DNA of 64,000 nt, from NCBI RefSeq assembly GCF_025917315.1, contig NZ_CP080627.1:1736001-1800000 (forward strand), read 5' to 3'. Below, one piece after another: positions 16,794 through 26,134 of this stretch. The DNA is from Halomonas qaidamensis. GTDB lineage: Bacteria; Pseudomonadota; Gammaproteobacteria; Pseudomonadales; Halomonadaceae. The notes under the pieces were generated by a model, which worked only from the letters and a program-made list of their open reading frames with translations, searched no databases and was not told the DNA's origin. The position numbers were made by a program, and so were the translations under genes. Numbering within the stretch: position 1 is the first letter of the stretch; each line of letters starts with the position of its first letter.

Positions 16794-18329
16794 ATGCAGA
16801 CAAATATAAATAGTGAAGAAGAATGGCCAGCCTTTGATGAACAATCACTATTCGAGGCTATGAGCCGTGAGGTGAGCCAGCATGTCGAGGTGGCTCCGGA
16901 AATGGCACGAACGACTGCGCTTGGTGCAATGGCAATGGCATGTCAAGGAGTTGTTGATGTAGCTTTTCCTAATGGACATGTGGTTCCTACTTCGTTGAAC
17001 CTTCTGACTATTGCTGAGAGTGGCGAAAGAAAAACAGCCTTAGAAAATTGGTTCTTTCAACCCATTCGTGATTTTCAGTCAGCACAAAAAAAGGAGCGGC
17101 AGCTATCCATTCAGGTATATCAACGAAATCTTAAAAACTGGAGAAATGCGGAAAAAGCACTTGAAAAAAAGCGGACCCAAACTTACTTGAATGGTGAATC
17201 CATTGAAGAGATTGAGCGGCAACAAGCCGAGTTAGATGATCAAAAACCTCAACCTTCGCGTCTTCGGCAGCTGATATATGAAAATGTAACACCAAGTGCC
17301 CTCGCATTTAGTTTGTACGAAAATATTCCGTTAGCTTGTCTGGTTTCTAGCGAAGCAGGCAACATTTTTGAAGGCCGTGCATTTCAAGATTTACCTATGT
17401 TTAATTCGATGTGGAGTGGTTCCACCCTGGATGTATCACGCCGTAGTTCTGAAAGTTTCACATTAGAAAATCCACGATTAAGTCTGGCTTTGATGGCGCA
17501 GCCGAAAGTAATTGATCGATTTTTAGAAAAGCGGGGTAGTGAAGCCAGAGACAATGGCTTTCTATCGCGTCTGATCGTAATCAAGCCTGTATCATTCATA
17601 GGGAATCGGAAAGGTGGGTCTTCTGTTGATGCCAAAAAAAGCAAGGAGTTTAGCGATAGAGTAACAAATTTGCTTACTGAGGCGTTTGCTATATTGGACA
17701 GTAAAAGCCGACAACGGAAGGTTTTAAGGTTTAGCTCATCAGCCAAAACACTTTGGCAACAAATTCAACTAAGCATTGAGCAAGATATGGCAGAGCATGG
17801 TAAGTATTACCATGCACGGGATCATGCTTCAAAGCTGATTGATAACGTCACCCGTGTTGCCGCTATTCTTCACACGTTCGAGGGGTATGAAGGAGACATT
17901 GAAAGTCATGTCCTTGAATATGCTTATCGGCTTTGTAAATGTCATTCTAACCAATACCTTAAATATTTAGCAGGCGAGCCTGAAATTGTTACCATAACTA
18001 ATGAACTTATTAGAGAAATCCGGCGCCTGGGTTATCCGATTGGAGAAGATGTTTTTAACTTTAACAAGACATTGTTTCTTCAAAATGGCCGTGGCAAATC
18101 CCGCAACCGTAAAAAACTTGACCAAGGTTTACAGCTGCTTATAAAGCTGGGGCATGTAAAATGTGCTAGTCATGCTAATTTTCAATTTTCCGAGATGATT
18201 TTTTATGGTGTAAATAGCGTCTTGAAAAATGGTATTGACTATTATATTGAAGAGCTCCCGAGTTACGAATCACAGTATTTCAGTACAGGCGATACAGGTA
18301 GGTATCCTGGAACCAGGGTAAATAGGTAA
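16794..18329 (+). CDS. DUF3987 (YfjI-like) satellite/prophage protein, C-terminus altered by IS
   Basis: A 511-aa protein of the DUF3987 family, which are P-loop ATPases linked to primase or replication in satellites and islands. A Walker-A-like segment AESGERKTALEN lies at about residues 80-91 (GERKT instead of GxGKT). A coiled coil follows (about 105-160). The start is ATG 16794 (a GTG at 16782 is also in frame); the ribosome binding site is weak. The last codons and the TAA (18327-18329) come from the left end of the inserted IS, so the native C-terminus is lost. Past the IS, a frame continuing for about 25 codons may be the old tail. Confidence 0.75.
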   Translation: MQTNINSEEEWPAFDEQSLFEAMSREVSQHVEVAPEMARTTALGAMAMACQGVVDVAFPNGHVVPTSLNLLTIAESGERKTALENWFFQPIRDFQSAQKKERQLSIQVYQRNLKNWRNAEKALEKKRTQTYLNGESIEEIERQQAELDDQKPQPSRLRQLIYENVTPSALAFSLYENIPLACLVSSEAGNIFEGRAFQDLPMFNSMWSGSTLDVSRRSSESFTLENPRLSLALMAQPKVIDRFLEKRGSEARDNGFLSRLIVIKPVSFIGNRKGGSSVDAKKSKEFSDRVTNLLTEAFAILDSKSRQRKVLRFSSSAKTLWQQIQLSIEQDMAEHGKYYHARDHASKLIDNVTRVAAILHTFEGYEGDIESHVLEYAYRLCKCHSNQYLKYLAGEPEIVTITNELIREIRRLGYPIGEDVFNFNKTLFLQNGRGKSRNRKKLDQGLQLLIKLGHVKCASHANFQFSEMIFYGVNSVLKNGIDYYIEELPSYESQYFSTGDTGRYPGTRVNR

Positions 18330-18395
18330 CCCCCCCGAAAAACCAGGGTGCTCAAAAGTAGAATTTTCCGTAAGCTAAACGCAGGGAGATTCTGC

Positions 18396-18662
18396 ATGAA
18401 AAAATCACGTTTTTCTGACAGCCAAATACTGTCAATTCTCAAGCAAGCCGAAGGCGGCGCACCGGTTCCAGAGCTATGTCGTGAGCATGGCATGAGCAGT
18501 GCGACTTTCTACAAATGGCGAGCTAAATTCGGCGGCATGGATGCGTCAATGATGGCCCGGCTGAAAGAGCTGGAAGATGAAAACCGGCGGCTCAAGAAGA
18601 TGTACGCAGAGGAACGCTTGAAAGCGGATATTCTCAAGGAGGCCATCGAAAAAAAGTGGTGA
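18396..18662 (+). CDS. IS3-family transposase OrfA
   Basis: An 88-aa helix-turn-helix protein ([15 protein letters not shown], then [17 protein letters not shown]) with a C-terminal leucine-zipper stretch. It is the DNA-binding half of an IS3-family transposase. ATG 18396 has AGGGAGA just upstream. Near its end is the slippery run A AAA AAG (18649-18656), where a -1 shift would fuse it to OrfB. Confidence 0.92.
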   Translation: MKKSRFSDSQILSILKQAEGGAPVPELCREHGMSSATFYKWRAKFGGMDASMMARLKELEDENRRLKKMYAEERLKADILKEAIEKKW

Positions 18663-19483
18663 AGCCGTCTCGACGCCGTGAGATGGCGCAGACAGCCGTC
18701 AATGAGAAGCGTGCCAGTATTCGCCTGGCGTGTTGGATGTTCAGTATCAGCGAGACCTGCTACCGCTATCAGGCGAAGCTCAGCAACGAGAATGCCGAAA
18801 TCGCGGACTGGCTGATCCGACTGACCCATAACCAGCGGAACTGGGGCTTTGGTCTGTGCTTCCTGCATCTGCGCAATGTGAAAGGCTTTAGGTGGAACCA
18901 CAAGCGGGTTTACCGGATTTACCGAGAGCTGGAGCTGAACCTGCGGATCAAACCCAAGAAACGTCTCGTTCGTGAAAAGCCTGAGCCGTTGGTCGTGCCG
19001 GAAATGATCAATGAGAGTTGGTCGATGGGTTTCATGCACGATCAGCTCAACAATGGTCGCAGTTACCGGCTGCTGAATGTGATTGATGACTTCAACCGCG
19101 AAGGTCTTGGTATCGAAGTGGACTTCTCTCTTCCGGTAGAGCGGGTTATCCGGTCATTGGAGCAGATCATTGAATGGCGGGGAAAACCGCGCTCTATCCG
19201 CTGTGACAACGGACCTGAATACATCAGCGGTAAGCTATCAGCCTGGGCAGAGAAACACGATATCAAGCTGGCATTTATCCAGCCAGGCAAACCGCAGCAA
19301 AATGCCTACATTGAACGCTACAACCGTACCGTGCGTTACGACTGGCTGGCACAGTATTTGTTCGATAGCACCGAAGAAGTCCAGGATTATGCGACTCGCT
19401 GGCTCTGGCACTACAATCACGAACGGCCCAACATGGGACTCGGAGGAATCACTCCTCAACAGAAGTTGGCCATGATGGCCTGA
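18656..19483 (+). CDS. IS3-family transposase OrfB with a substituted catalytic Asp
   Basis: This is the 275-aa rve/DDE integrase part, probably made by -1 frameshifting from orfA at the A7 run (18649-18655), with GTG 18656 as a possible independent start. The second Asp (RCDNGPEY) and the Glu ([10 protein letters not shown]) of the DDE triad are present. The first is not: relatives read WSMDF, but here codon 19028-19030 is GGT (WSMGF), one A-to-G change from GAT. The copy is therefore probably unable to transpose by itself. Confidence 0.88.
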   Translation: MVKPSRRREMAQTAVNEKRASIRLACWMFSISETCYRYQAKLSNENAEIADWLIRLTHNQRNWGFGLCFLHLRNVKGFRWNHKRVYRIYRELELNLRIKPKKRLVREKPEPLVVPEMINESWSMGFMHDQLNNGRSYRLLNVIDDFNREGLGIEVDFSLPVERVIRSLEQIIEWRGKPRSIRCDNGPEYISGKLSAWAEKHDIKLAFIQPGKPQQNAYIERYNRTVRYDWLAQYLFDSTEEVQDYATRWLWHYNHERPNMGLGGITPQQKLAMMA

Positions 19484-19523
19484 GGTCTACTTTTGAAGCC
19501 CTCTAAAAATGGGGGGATTACCA

Positions 19524-20051
19524 ATACATCTTTATAGCCTAAATGCTGATATTAAGCTGTTTCTAAAGATGGTTCGATGTTTTGCATTATCTACGCTTTG
19601 AATGAAATCGAATCATCTATTGATCTTTCCCCAAAGTCATCCCCCCGTTCAAGATACGCCTCAATCAGTGCTGATGATGTAGGCGCTTCATGCTTCTACT
19701 CTTTATCATTGTACGTTTTCAAAAAACCTAACGGCAGATTATATCCCCGCTTCAGAGACGGCTGGTTTGGTATCGATGTCGCAAAGCTGGTCGACTCGGA
19801 TGCGCAACATGGCGGTTTCGACGAACCACGGCAAGATAGGCGCTTGCGCCCAATTGATTTCGTTTTGGAGGAAAATCACAAAGATGCAAAGAGATTATTT
19901 TTATAAAAAATTTCGCAGCTAAAGCCCTAGTATTTTTTTACATAGCTGTTTTTGTTGTCTTATTTTTCCAAAAAGCTAATTATTTCCATTGCGAGACTGG
20001 TGGTGTTGAGCGGATCTACACTGTCGACATCAACTCACAAGGAGCTCGACC
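19524..20051. other. Gap after the IS with one doubtful ORF
   Basis: AT-rich DNA between the IS and alpA. It contains the possible tail of the DUF3987 frame (19525-19600), the 109-codon ORF listed separately, and about 145 AT-rich bases with a good AAGGAG site just before alpA. Confidence 0.4.
19577..19906 (+). CDS. Hypothetical protein, 109 aa (doubtful)
   Basis: An open frame of 109 codons with a readable but unrecognised protein (YVFKKPNGRLYPRFRDGWFG, then RRLRPIDFVLEEN). There is no clear ribosome binding site. It may be a real small cargo gene, or the remains of the region disrupted by the IS. Confidence 0.4.
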   Translation: MFCIIYALNEIESSIDLSPKSSPRSRYASISADDVGASCFYSLSLYVFKKPNGRLYPRFRDGWFGIDVAKLVDSDAQHGGFDEPRQDRRLRPIDFVLEENHKDAKRLFL

Positions 20052-20261
20052 ATGAGTAATATCGAACCACCCATCACTGTTCTACGTATGAAGCAATTAG
20101 TAAAGAAAATTGGCATCAGCCGTTCTTCTGTGTACGAAAAAATGAATCCCAAATCACCTCGCTACGATAAGACATTCCCGCGGCCTTTCAAACTAGGAAA
20201 ATCGGCAGTGGGATGGTTTGAAAGTGATATCAATCAATGGCTTATGCAGCGTCATGCATAA
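20052..20261 (+). CDS. alpA: AlpA-family DNA-binding regulator
   Basis: A 69-aa MerR-like helix-turn-helix protein: LRMKQLVKKIGISRSSVYEK, then FPRPFKLGKSAVGWFESDI. AlpA regulates the integrase or excisionase in CP4-57 and related satellites. AAGGAG precedes ATG 20052. Together with the YfjJ- and YfjI-like genes upstream and the P4-type integrase at 32.8 kb, it defines a satellite-like integrative element. Confidence 0.92.
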   Translation: MSNIEPPITVLRMKQLVKKIGISRSSVYEKMNPKSPRYDKTFPRPFKLGKSAVGWFESDINQWLMQRHA

Positions 20262-20284
20262 ATGGTTTAGATGTTTGGTAAAGG

Positions 20285-21046
20285 CTACTTACGGCGGTGA
20301 GTAAAATATTGCTTTCTACATTGCTCATCATTTTTTAACCAGGTAGTTAGCCAAGTTTCAATATCAGTGACTGTTGTATCCGGATCTGCGTCAATTCCAC
20401 TGTTCATGTGCCGCTCAAATATGAGCGGCGCTAGTTTGCTTGCCGCAGTTTTCATAGCTTTCCAACCATTGACAGGTGCTTGAGATGCTAAAAGCTCGAA
20501 AAAATAAGGTTTTAAGTATCGCCGTTCTTGGTGATTATTCTGTCCAGAGGCTCTATTACGATTCGATACTGAAAGTTTGTCTTCCTCATATAGAGCTATC
20601 TCTATTTTAAACTCTGACTTTTTGTATTCGATGAGAGTAGACCATGCATTTAGCTCACGTCCTGATTGGAAAAGTAAGTCAGAACACAGCAACCAGGTCA
20701 TTGCTTGAGAGAAATAGCTTTGTAAATAGGGGCTCTGAAACGCAGTGCTAAGTGTGTTTTTTATATGCTCTTCGCAGGATGTTCCACTTTGGCCGCTTTT
20801 TAACGCTTTCAAGGCTGTTTGGTACGCATCTAAAAATGCAGGGTCTTGGTTTTCTTCAGGAGGTAGGTCGCTATTGATATGATTGCCTGAAAAATAAGCA
20901 TTTTTCAAAACTATCTTCGCGTCTTCGATGTGCTCAGATAAAGATATCTTCGATTTTACATGGTAAAGGTCATCTACAACCATAACGGGGGTAGGGTATT
21001 TAGATGATTCTGGCCTTAAGTGTATAGCATTCAGTGGGTAGGTCAT
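20285..21046 (-). CDS. Hypothetical protein, 253 aa
   Basis: I do not recognise this protein. It is soluble, acidic to neutral and mostly helical, with no signal peptide. Segments such as TWLLCSDLLFQSG and PYFFELLASQAPVNGWKAM suggest a packed helical core. It is the only leftward gene between alpA and the hsd operon, and its promoter faces that of hsdM across a 400-base gap. It could be a regulator or cargo of the island. Confidence 0.65.
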   Translation of the reverse strand: MTYPLNAIHLRPESSKYPTPVMVVDDLYHVKSKISLSEHIEDAKIVLKNAYFSGNHINSDLPPEENQDPAFLDAYQTALKALKSGQSGTSCEEHIKNTLSTAFQSPYLQSYFSQAMTWLLCSDLLFQSGRELNAWSTLIEYKKSEFKIEIALYEEDKLSVSNRNRASGQNNHQERRYLKPYFFELLASQAPVNGWKAMKTAASKLAPLIFERHMNSGIDADPDTTVTDIETWLTTWLKNDEQCRKQYFTHRRK

Positions 21047-21448
21047 GGCTAGTTTGTTGCTCTATTATGCAGATTTGCATATCAAGCCATGTAAAAATAT
21101 GAATATCAATACGAGATTTAATTGCACGGTGCTAATCATTAACATAAAACCTGATATTAATGATGGGCGCACTCGATCCATCAAGCCAACCCAGCATTCC
21201 TGACATGAGGGTATAAAGGGGAAAGATCCATCAGGCATGCCAAATTTGACTTTTTCTTTTACTATTTTGTGATTTTAAGTGATTGTATTTAAAGAGTAAG
21301 TGGATTTTTGCCACGTTCAGAGCTATGAATTTAAAATACCTCTGTTCGCTACTCTAGCCTTTGCTGTGAAGCATAGAAGGTGCTCGGCTGGAGGCACAGA
21401 TGTGTATGATAGTACCCAATTATTTTCATTAAACATGGGGAAGCATCC
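21047..21448. promoter_or_regulatory. Divergent promoter region between the 253-aa gene and hsdM
   Basis: About 400 bases without a gene. From about 21348 onward it is closely similar to 34207-34308 (TGCTGTGAA, AAGGTGCTCGG, CACAGATGTGTATGATAG and GGGGAAG recur), so this block was part of the hsdM leader in both copies of the element. Similarity stops abruptly to the left of about 21345. Confidence 0.6.
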
Positions 21449-23425
21449 GTGAACACGGAAAGTCACTCTCAGCTTGCTGCTTTTATCTGGTCGGTCGCTG
21501 ATCTTCTACGCGGCGATTTCAAGCAGTCCCAGTATGGCCGCATCATTCTGCCGTTTACGCTGCTGCGCCGCCTGGAGTGCGTCTTAGAGCCTACCAAGGC
21601 CGATGTGCTGAAAGCCGCTGAAGACCATCAGAACAAGCCTGAGGCAGTGCGTGAGAAGCTGTTGCTTCGCGCAGCCAACCAGCCGTTTTTCAATGCGTCA
21701 CCCTTTAGCCTGATCAGCCTGTCTGACACCCAGACCAGCGACGACCTGATGAGCTATGTGCAGTCGTTCAGCCAGAGCGCGCGGGAGATTTTCGAGCACT
21801 TTGAGTTCGAGAGCTTTGTTCAACAGCTCAGCGCCAATAATCTGCTCTACAAGGTCGTGCAGCAGTTTGCGGCGATTGATCTGAGTCCAGCGCGGGTAAG
21901 CAATCACGGTATGGGCGGCATCTTTGAAGAACTGATTCGCAAGTTTGCCGAAAGCTCCAACGAAACCGCCGGGGAGCACTTTACGCCTCGCGATATCGTT
22001 CACTTGACTACCTCACTAGTGCTGACCGGGCAAGAAGCCAAACTCAAGCCCAATAGCATCGTCACCGTGTATGACCCGACAGCGGGCACTGGCGGGTTTC
22101 TTTCCGAAAGCGACGATTACATTCAGCAGGTCAGCCAGAATGTCACCGTCTCGCTGCACGGGCAGGAGCTGAACCCCGAGTCCTACGCCATTTGTAAGGG
22201 CGATATGCTGGTCAAGGGGCAGGAGGTCGAACAGATCAAACTGGGCAACACGCTCTCGGACGACCAACTGGCGGGGGAGCGATTTGACTACATGCTCTCC
22301 AATCCGCCGTTTGGCGTTGAGTGGAAGAAGGTACAGAAGCAAGTCACTGACGAGCACAAGCACCGTGGCTATGATGGCCGCTTTGGCCCTGGCTTACCGC
22401 GTGTCTCTGATGGCTCGCTGCTGTTTCTGATGCATCTGGTGGCCAAAATGCGTTCCCGCCAAGACGGTGGCTCGCGCATAGGCATCATCCTTAACGGCTC
22501 GCCGCTGTTTACCGGCGGGGCGGGTAGTGGGGAATCTGAAATTCGCCGTTACCTGCTACAACATGACATGGTGGAAGCCATCGTTGGCCTGCCCACGGAT
22601 ATGTTCTACAACACCGGCATTGCTACCTATATATGGGTGCTTTCCAACAACAAGCCCGCCGAGCGTAAAGGCAAAGTACAGCTGATTAACGCCACCGGCC
22701 GGGCCAGCAAGATGCGCAAGTCGCTAGGCAGCAAACGCCAGTACATTACCGACCGCGATATTGACGATATCGTCCGCTTGTATGGCGCTTATGAGGAAAA
22801 CGACGAAAGCAAGCTCTTCCCAGTAGAAGCCTTTGGCTATCGTCGCATTACCGTCGAGCGGCCGCTACGCTTGAATTTTGATGCCAGCGCAGAACGCCTG
22901 GCCCGGCTGGATGACGAGAAGCCTATTCAGAAGCTGGCAGATGCCGAGCAAGCCGCGCTTAAAACCGCCTGTGAGTCACTCGGTGAACAACGCTACACTA
23001 ACCGCGATGCATTCACCAAGGCGCTGAAGGGTGCCCTCAAGGCCGAAGGGCTGAAAATCGGCGCACCAGTGCAGAAGGCCATTCTTAATGCGCTTTCTGA
23101 GCGCGATCCGGACGCCGATATTTGCCTGGACAAGCAAGGCAACCCCGAGCCAGACACCAGCCTGCGCGATAACGAAAACGTGCCCTATGGTGAATCGGTA
23201 TATGACTACTTCGAACGTGAGGTAAAACCCCACGTACCGGATGCCTGGATCGACGACAACAAGCGTGATGAGCTGGATGGCCGCATCGGCATTGTCGGCT
23301 TCGAGATACCCTTTAACCGTCACTTCTACCAGTTTACGCCCCCGCGCCCACTGGAAGAGATCGACGCCGACCTGAAGGCCTGCACCGACAAGATCAAGCA
23401 GATGATCGAGGAGCTATCGGCATGA
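21449..23425 (+). CDS. hsdM: Type I restriction-modification system, methyltransferase subunit HsdM
   Basis: This is the N6-adenine DNA methyltransferase of a type I system. After the helical N-terminal domain (about 1-150) come the SAM motif [10 protein letters not shown] (209-218) and the catalytic NPPFG (285-289). At 658 aa it is longer than classical HsdM (about 500-530) because of a C-terminal extension (about 500-658). GTG 21449 is used, with GGGGAAG eight bases ahead; the decayed copy at 34309 keeps the same GTG. The stop overlaps the hsdS start (ATGA), so the two subunits are translationally coupled. Confidence 0.95.
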   Translation: MNTESHSQLAAFIWSVADLLRGDFKQSQYGRIILPFTLLRRLECVLEPTKADVLKAAEDHQNKPEAVREKLLLRAANQPFFNASPFSLISLSDTQTSDDLMSYVQSFSQSAREIFEHFEFESFVQQLSANNLLYKVVQQFAAIDLSPARVSNHGMGGIFEELIRKFAESSNETAGEHFTPRDIVHLTTSLVLTGQEAKLKPNSIVTVYDPTAGTGGFLSESDDYIQQVSQNVTVSLHGQELNPESYAICKGDMLVKGQEVEQIKLGNTLSDDQLAGERFDYMLSNPPFGVEWKKVQKQVTDEHKHRGYDGRFGPGLPRVSDGSLLFLMHLVAKMRSRQDGGSRIGIILNGSPLFTGGAGSGESEIRRYLLQHDMVEAIVGLPTDMFYNTGIATYIWVLSNNKPAERKGKVQLINATGRASKMRKSLGSKRQYITDRDIDDIVRLYGAYEENDESKLFPVEAFGYRRITVERPLRLNFDASAERLARLDDEKPIQKLADAEQAALKTACESLGEQRYTNRDAFTKALKGALKAEGLKIGAPVQKAILNALSERDPDADICLDKQGNPEPDTSLRDNENVPYGESVYDYFEREVKPHVPDAWIDDNKRDELDGRIGIVGFEIPFNRHFYQFTPPRPLEEIDADLKACTDKIKQMIEELSA

Positions 23426-24819
23426 CAAATTTGTCTGGAGCAAATTTGAACAAGCGCGAAGCGACTGGCCCGAAGAGCGAGGGCAGGGATATCCCGAGTA
23501 CTTTTCCGCAGTATCCTGAATACAAAGACTCAGGCATCGAGTGGCTGGGGGAAGTGCCGGTGCTTTGGGAGGTGGTAAAGCTCAAGAGGCTGTGCCACAT
23601 GCAAAGTGGCGACTTCATTTCCCCTTCAGATATTGAAGAAGATGGTGAATACCCTGTTTATGGAGGTAACGGGCACCGAGGATTTACCCCAAGCTATACA
23701 CACAATGGGCTATACCCGCTTGTAGGAAGGCAAGGGGCGCTTTGTGGAAATGTAAATTATGCAAAAGGAAAATTCTGGGCTTCTGAGCATGCAGTTGTTG
23801 CATCGCCGGATGATGATGTTTCTCCAGTTTGGCTAGGTGAGCTGCTGCGTGCCATGGATCTCAACCAGTACTCGATTACAGCAGCCCAGCCTGGTCTTGC
23901 AGTTGAGAAGATAAAAAATCTTTTCACCCCGAAGCCTCCTCTGAGTGAGCAGTCCCAAATAGCCGCCTTCCTCGGCCACGAAACCGCCCGCATCGACGCC
24001 TTGGTGGAAGAGCAGCAGCGCCTGATCGCGTTGCTCAAGGAAAAGCGCCAGGCGGTGATTTCTCATGCCGTCACAAAAGGGCTCGACCCTGATGTGCCGA
24101 TGAAAGACTCTGGGGTGGAGTGGCTGGGGGAAGTGCCTGAGCATTGGGCTGTAGGTCCACTTCGTTGGTATGCAACGATCCAAGGAGGCATCGCCAAAGG
24201 TAAGAGTTATGATGCTGAAACACCAACTGTAGAGCTCCCTTATCTTCGCGTAGCGAATGTTCAGGACGGTTACGTAGACCTATCAACGGTTAAAACAGTG
24301 GAAGTTGCTGTTTCTGAGGTAGACCGTTATCGCCTTCAAGAAGGTGATGTATTGATGAATGAAGGTGGAGATAACGACAAGCTTGGTCGTGGTACTGTTT
24401 GGAAGGGGGAAATTACTGATTGCCTCCACCAAAACCATGTTTTTGCTATTCGGCCGAACCACTATTTATTGCCACAATGGCTCTCTATGTTCACTCGCTC
24501 CAATACAGCTCGCGCTTACTTTTACCTCTATTCCAAGCAAAGCACGAATTTGGCATCAATATCTTCAAGTAGCGTAATGTCATGTCCATTGCCACTTCCT
24601 CCTGTTCAGGAGCAACGGCAAGTGCTGGATTTCCTTGCTATTGAGGCTGCTCGATTAGATGATCTGATGCAAGAGAGTATAGAAACTATCAATTTACTCC
24701 AAGAGCGCCGTTCTGCACTCATCTCCGCTGCTGTCACTGGCAAGATTGACGTGCGTGGTTGGCAGCCACCAGAGGATTCGGTGTTGACTGGTGAGGCCTC
24801 TCGGATGGAGGTTGTATGA
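23422..24819 (+). CDS. hsdS: Type I restriction-modification specificity subunit HsdS
   Basis: A 465-aa protein with two target recognition domains, each opened by a similar phrase ([15 protein letters not shown] near residue 35, [15 protein letters not shown] near 230). Each is followed by a conserved helical spacer ([20 protein letters not shown] and [20 protein letters not shown]). The pseudo-repeat implies a bipartite asymmetric target. The first 35 residues look like an extra N-terminal tail. It overlaps hsdM by 4 bases at its start and the 67-aa ORF by 4 bases at its end. Confidence 0.94.
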   Translation: MTNLSGANLNKREATGPKSEGRDIPSTFPQYPEYKDSGIEWLGEVPVLWEVVKLKRLCHMQSGDFISPSDIEEDGEYPVYGGNGHRGFTPSYTHNGLYPLVGRQGALCGNVNYAKGKFWASEHAVVASPDDDVSPVWLGELLRAMDLNQYSITAAQPGLAVEKIKNLFTPKPPLSEQSQIAAFLGHETARIDALVEEQQRLIALLKEKRQAVISHAVTKGLDPDVPMKDSGVEWLGEVPEHWAVGPLRWYATIQGGIAKGKSYDAETPTVELPYLRVANVQDGYVDLSTVKTVEVAVSEVDRYRLQEGDVLMNEGGDNDKLGRGTVWKGEITDCLHQNHVFAIRPNHYLLPQWLSMFTRSNTARAYFYLYSKQSTNLASISSSSVMSCPLPLPPVQEQRQVLDFLAIEAARLDDLMQESIETINLLQERRSALISAAVTGKIDVRGWQPPEDSVLTGEASRMEVV

Positions 24820-25019
24820 CCCAACTTCCACCTGATACTCAAGAAATGCTCAATAGCCTTCGCACCGCCGTGGCTGAAACCTTAGAGCGCAAGCGCCGTC
24901 TGGGGCAATACGCGGTGTTTTGGCAGGATGGCAAGCCTGTTTTAATCGGTGAAGACGCACCGTCACATCCTAACGTCACAACCCCCGACGATAATCAGCA
25001 GGCCAAGACGCGACAGTGA
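24816..25019 (+). CDS. Small protein of the hsd operon, 67 aa
   Basis: The start overlaps the hsdS stop (ATGA), a strong sign that the frame is translated. The protein has an N-terminal amphipathic helix (MLNSLRTAVAETLERKRRLG), then a strand-like AVFWQDGKPVLIGED, and a polar tail. I do not know its function; a position directly behind hsdS suggests a partner or modulator of the RM complex. Confidence 0.75.
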   Translation: MTQLPPDTQEMLNSLRTAVAETLERKRRLGQYAVFWQDGKPVLIGEDAPSHPNVTTPDDNQQAKTRQ

Positions 25020-25185
25020 TCACTCATTAGTTGATCAGCGCAGTAATCGTCATGTATTGGTATCGCTCTGCTTTTTTATTTGACGGGTATTTGATAAGCA
25101 GTGCCTTTTTATAAGCAAGAATGGGTTATGGATCATTTAAATCAACTGCTTATGAATGTATTTCTTTTTGACAGGTATGTAATTA

Positions 25186-26109
25186 ATGACACAGGGACGC
25201 AGCATCCGGCTGTTTCTAGTGGATGGCACGCCCAATGGCTTGCTTACCGCCGAAATCATGAACTGGACAGGCCATGTGCTGACCGGCCCGCGCACAAAGC
25301 TGACAGAGCTAGTCCAGCGGCCCGAGTGCGGCCGCACCGGGATCTATTTTCTGGTGGGGCCTGACCTGGAAGGCAGCCCACGCCCACAGGTGTATATCGG
25401 GGAAAGTGATGATGTGGGAACACGACTAAAACAGCATAACCGGCCAGAAGATAAAGGTGGCAAGGACTTCTGGGAGAAAGTCTGTTTAGTGACCAGCAAG
25501 GATCAAAACCTTACCAAAGCCCACGTCAAATATCTGGAAAGCCTGCTGATCCAGTCAGCAGGCGAGCTAGGGCGCTGCAAGCTAGCCAACGGCACCGCGC
25601 ACGAATACATCAACTTGCCCGAATCCGACCGCGCCGATATGGCTTTTTTTATGGAGCAGATCCGTACGGTACTGCCGGTACTTGGGCTGGATTTTTTGCG
25701 TCAGCGTCAGCATCCGCTTACACAAATCAGGGTAGAGCCTGTTCAGTCTGTCCCCTTAACCACGTTTGAATTGAAGATACCCAAATACAAAATCACCGCC
25801 TGGGCGCAGGAGATAGACGGTGAATTTATTGTGCTGTCCGGTAGTAAGGCACGGGAACGCTGGGCGAGTAATACTGACTATGCCAGTTATCGGCCACTGT
25901 ATGAGCAGTTGACGGAAGAAGGTGTTTTGGCTTGTGATGAGCAGGGAATAGTCAGCTTTTCTCGCGATCATGCTTTCTCAAGCCCCAGCGCTGCGGCTGC
26001 CGTAGTATCTGGGCGTCCTGCCAATGGCCGCACGGTCTGGGTAGAAAGACACAGCCGAAAGACATACGGTGAATGGCAAGACCAGCAAGTTAATGCCGCC
26101 CTAAGTTAA
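25186..26109 (+). CDS. GIY-YIG nuclease-fold protein with DUF4357
   Basis: The 307-aa protein has a GIY-YIG domain (about 50-120) with GIYFLVG, VYIGES, Arg80 and the metal-binding Glu118 (YLESLL), so it should be catalytically competent. The C-terminal region (about 215-300) matches DUF4357. Proteins of this type often sit between hsdS and hsdR in type I loci; their role is not established. The gap of 166 bases after the 67-aa ORF may hold an internal promoter. ATG 25186 has AGGT at a normal distance. Confidence 0.88.
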   Translation: MTQGRSIRLFLVDGTPNGLLTAEIMNWTGHVLTGPRTKLTELVQRPECGRTGIYFLVGPDLEGSPRPQVYIGESDDVGTRLKQHNRPEDKGGKDFWEKVCLVTSKDQNLTKAHVKYLESLLIQSAGELGRCKLANGTAHEYINLPESDRADMAFFMEQIRTVLPVLGLDFLRQRQHPLTQIRVEPVQSVPLTTFELKIPKYKITAWAQEIDGEFIVLSGSKARERWASNTDYASYRPLYEQLTEEGVLACDEQGIVSFSRDHAFSSPSAAAAVVSGRPANGRTVWVERHSRKTYGEWQDQQVNAALS

Positions 26110-26134
26110 GGGTCACGAGCAAAAAGGACAGCAA

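Larger units (their letters stand above)
18325..19523 (+). mobile_element. IS3-family (IS407/IS1222-like) insertion sequence
   Basis: The element has imperfect terminal inverted repeats: GGTAACCCCCCCG at the left and, reversed, GGTAATCCCCCCA at the right, with a second matching block CAAAAGTAG inside each end (around 18353-18361 and 19486-19494). It carries orfA and orfB with a -1 frameshift site. I see no convincing target duplication (AAT or TAAAT on the left, ATAC on the right). It interrupts the DUF3987 gene. The transposase lacks its first catalytic Asp (see orfB). Confidence 0.85.

Noticed and set aside
18318..19530. Target-site duplication of the IS
   Set aside because: Flanking bases on the two sides do not match over 3-5 bases.
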